This document shows positions 5,331 to 6,138 of a stretch of 6,138 nucleotides of DNA, piece by piece. Every line of letters begins with the position of its first letter. Position 1 is the stretch's first letter. Location: positions 1-6,138 of the forward strand of contig JAAYAV010000233.1 in the NCBI GenBank assembly GCA_012719195.1. Reading direction: 5' to 3'. Below the pieces are notes generated by a model that was given only the letters and a program-made list of their open reading frames with translations, was not told the DNA's origin and made no database searches. This DNA is from Anaerolineae bacterium. Lineage in GTDB: Bacteria; Chloroflexota; Anaerolineae; DRVO01. The position numbers were made by a program, and so were the translations under genes.

Positions 5331-5451
5331 GTCATTACGAGCTCGTTCACGGCGGAGCCGTGAACGAGGCGAGGAATCTACCCTCAGCACCCGGAAGATT
5401 CTTCGGCCCATCGAGCGATTGTTACAGGCGCCTGACGGGCCTCAGAATGAC
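5331..5451. repeat. MITE-like palindromic element, 121 bp
   Basis: The ends are imperfect inverted repeats: GTCATTACGAG at 5331-5341 against CTCAGAATGAC at 5441-5451 (9 of 11 pairs). Inside, GAGGAATCT (5371-5379) pairs with AGATTCTTC (5396-5404), 8 of 9. The left arm contains its own perfect 12-bp hairpin, CTCGTTCACGGC (5342-5353) with its complement at 5357-5368 and a 3-base loop. This layout, GTCATT...GAGGAATCT...AGATTCTTC...AATGAC, is one I recognise as a palindromic repeat recurring in many bacterial genomes. It carries no gene and no transposase lies beside it. It may end transcription coming from the sulfatase-like gene. Confidence 0.7.
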
Positions 5452-5630
5452 GCCGGGAGGCCATGATGCCGGTTCCGGGGTGCGCGACCAGCCCGGACGG
5501 TCGCTGTTATGGCCAAGATGTGGTTGCCCTGTGGGCGCACCGGTCCGACTGGTAGCGACTGGGCGGGGATAGTAGAATCGGTGGCGGTAGCAGGAGACAG
5601 GCGGAGGCCGGAATCATCGAGGGAGCGGCA
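5452..5630. other. Leader region of fmt, no gene seen
   Basis: It holds a 6-bp hairpin GCGACC/GGTCGC (5484-5489 with 5499-5504) and a weak promoter candidate whose -10 would be TAGAAT at 5573-5578 (five of six); no matching -35 box is clear. GAGGGAG at 5619-5625 is the ribosome site of fmt. No tRNA or other structured RNA was recognised. Confidence 0.4.
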
Positions 5631-6138
5631 TTGAGCGATCGGCAGGCAGGCGGACCGGGGCTGGGCCGTCGCGTTGTCTTCCTGGGTTCACCCGAGTTCG
5701 CCGTGCCGGCGCTGCGGGCGCTGGCCGAGCGCTACGATGTGGTCGAGGTAATCACTCAGCCGGATCGGCCGGCGGGGCGCGGGCGCCGGCTGCAGGAGCC
5801 GCCGGTCAAGGCGGCAGCGCGCGAACTGGGGCTGCCGGTGTGGCAACCGGAGCGGCTGGCCGGCAGAGAGGCACGGGAGCGGCTGCAGGCATTGCGGCCC
5901 GACTGCGGAGTGGTGGTGGCCTACGGGGAGCTTCTGCGACCGTCGTTGCTCGCCATCCCGCCGCGCGGCTTCGTCAACGTGCATGCCTCGCTGTTACCGG
6001 TGCACCGGGGAGCCTCGCCCGTGGCGGCGGCCATTCTTGATGGCGACGCGGAGACCGGCGTGACTATCATGCTGCTGGACGAGGGCATGGACACCGGGCC
6101 CATCTTGGCCCAGGAGCGGACGCCCATCCGGTCGGACG
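5631..6138 (+). CDS. fmt: Methionyl-tRNA formyltransferase, N-terminal part (cut by window end)
   Basis: Fmt transfers a formyl group from 10-formyl-tetrahydrofolate to initiator Met-tRNA in the cytoplasm, for translation initiation. The first 169 codons are present, covering most of the catalytic formyltransferase domain. Motifs: VVFLGSPEFAVPALRAL at 15-31, QPDRPAGRGRRL at 43-54, VVVAYGELL at 94-102, the signature FVNVHASLLPVHRG at 114-127, and ETGVTIMLLDEGMDTG at 141-156. The catalytic set N116, H118 and D154 aligns with Escherichia coli N109, H111 and D147. The C-terminal tRNA-binding domain lies outside. The start is TTG 5631, with GAGGGAG ending 5 nt upstream and no ATG or GTG in frame before the conserved core; about a dozen residues precede the usual family start. 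The common partner gene def is not upstream, so the gene is either first in its transcript or alone. Confidence 0.92.
   Translation, partial: MSDRQAGGPGLGRRVVFLGSPEFAVPALRALAERYDVVEVITQPDRPAGRGRRLQEPPVKAAARELGLPVWQPERLAGREARERLQALRPDCGVVVAYGELLRPSLLAIPPRGFVNVHASLLPVHRGASPVAAAILDGDAETGVTIMLLDEGMDTGPILAQERTPIRSD

Overview
This is a high-GC bacterial window with ordinary Shine-Dalgarno sites and a mix of ATG, GTG and TTG starts. It most resembles an environmental, heterotrophic lineage of the Chloroflexota, Armatimonadota or Planctomycetota type. That guess rests on a divergent UroD-family enzyme, a sulfatase-superfamily hydrolase, dense REP-like palindromes and a GTCATT...AATGAC palindromic element. 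No gene fixes the phylum, so the placement is low confidence.

Layout: positions 46-1302 hold a REPtron-like locus. A REP-associated tyrosine transposase gene (RAYT, HUH family, minus strand, 303-818) sits inside a field of 36-bp direct repeats, with 12 units on its upstream side (843-1272) and 4 plus a remnant on its downstream side (63-306). The repeats carry the GTAG foot and adjacent hairpin typical of REP sequences, on the same strand as the RAYT gene. A second hairpin type (GGGAGGGC/GCCCTCCC) lies in the downstream array and at the right border. Next comes a complete UroD/MtaA-like gene (1336-2460, minus). A 214-bp divergent regulatory region follows, with promoters in both directions and two palindromes. 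Then comes a two-gene operon of a PerR-type Fur-family regulator and a ferritin (2675-3649, plus), closed by a strong hairpin terminator (3682-3711).

A sulfatase-superfamily hydrolase (3802-5208, plus) follows with its own ribosome site and probable promoter. Its predicted nucleophile position is Thr rather than Cys or Ser. The 5209-5630 stretch has no gene but holds a 121-bp MITE-like palindrome. The window ends in the first 169 codons of fmt (methionyl-tRNA formyltransferase), which appears to start at TTG 5631.

The genes form separate functional units. PerR and ferritin fit peroxide and iron homeostasis. The UroD-like enzyme and the hydrolase are probably catabolic or one-carbon accessory functions with unknown substrates. 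fmt is housekeeping. The least ordinary parts are the RAYT/REP field, where the repeats abut both ends of the transposase gene and supply its stop codon, and the Thr-type sulfatase homologue. I see no defence system, CRISPR array, tRNA or rRNA.
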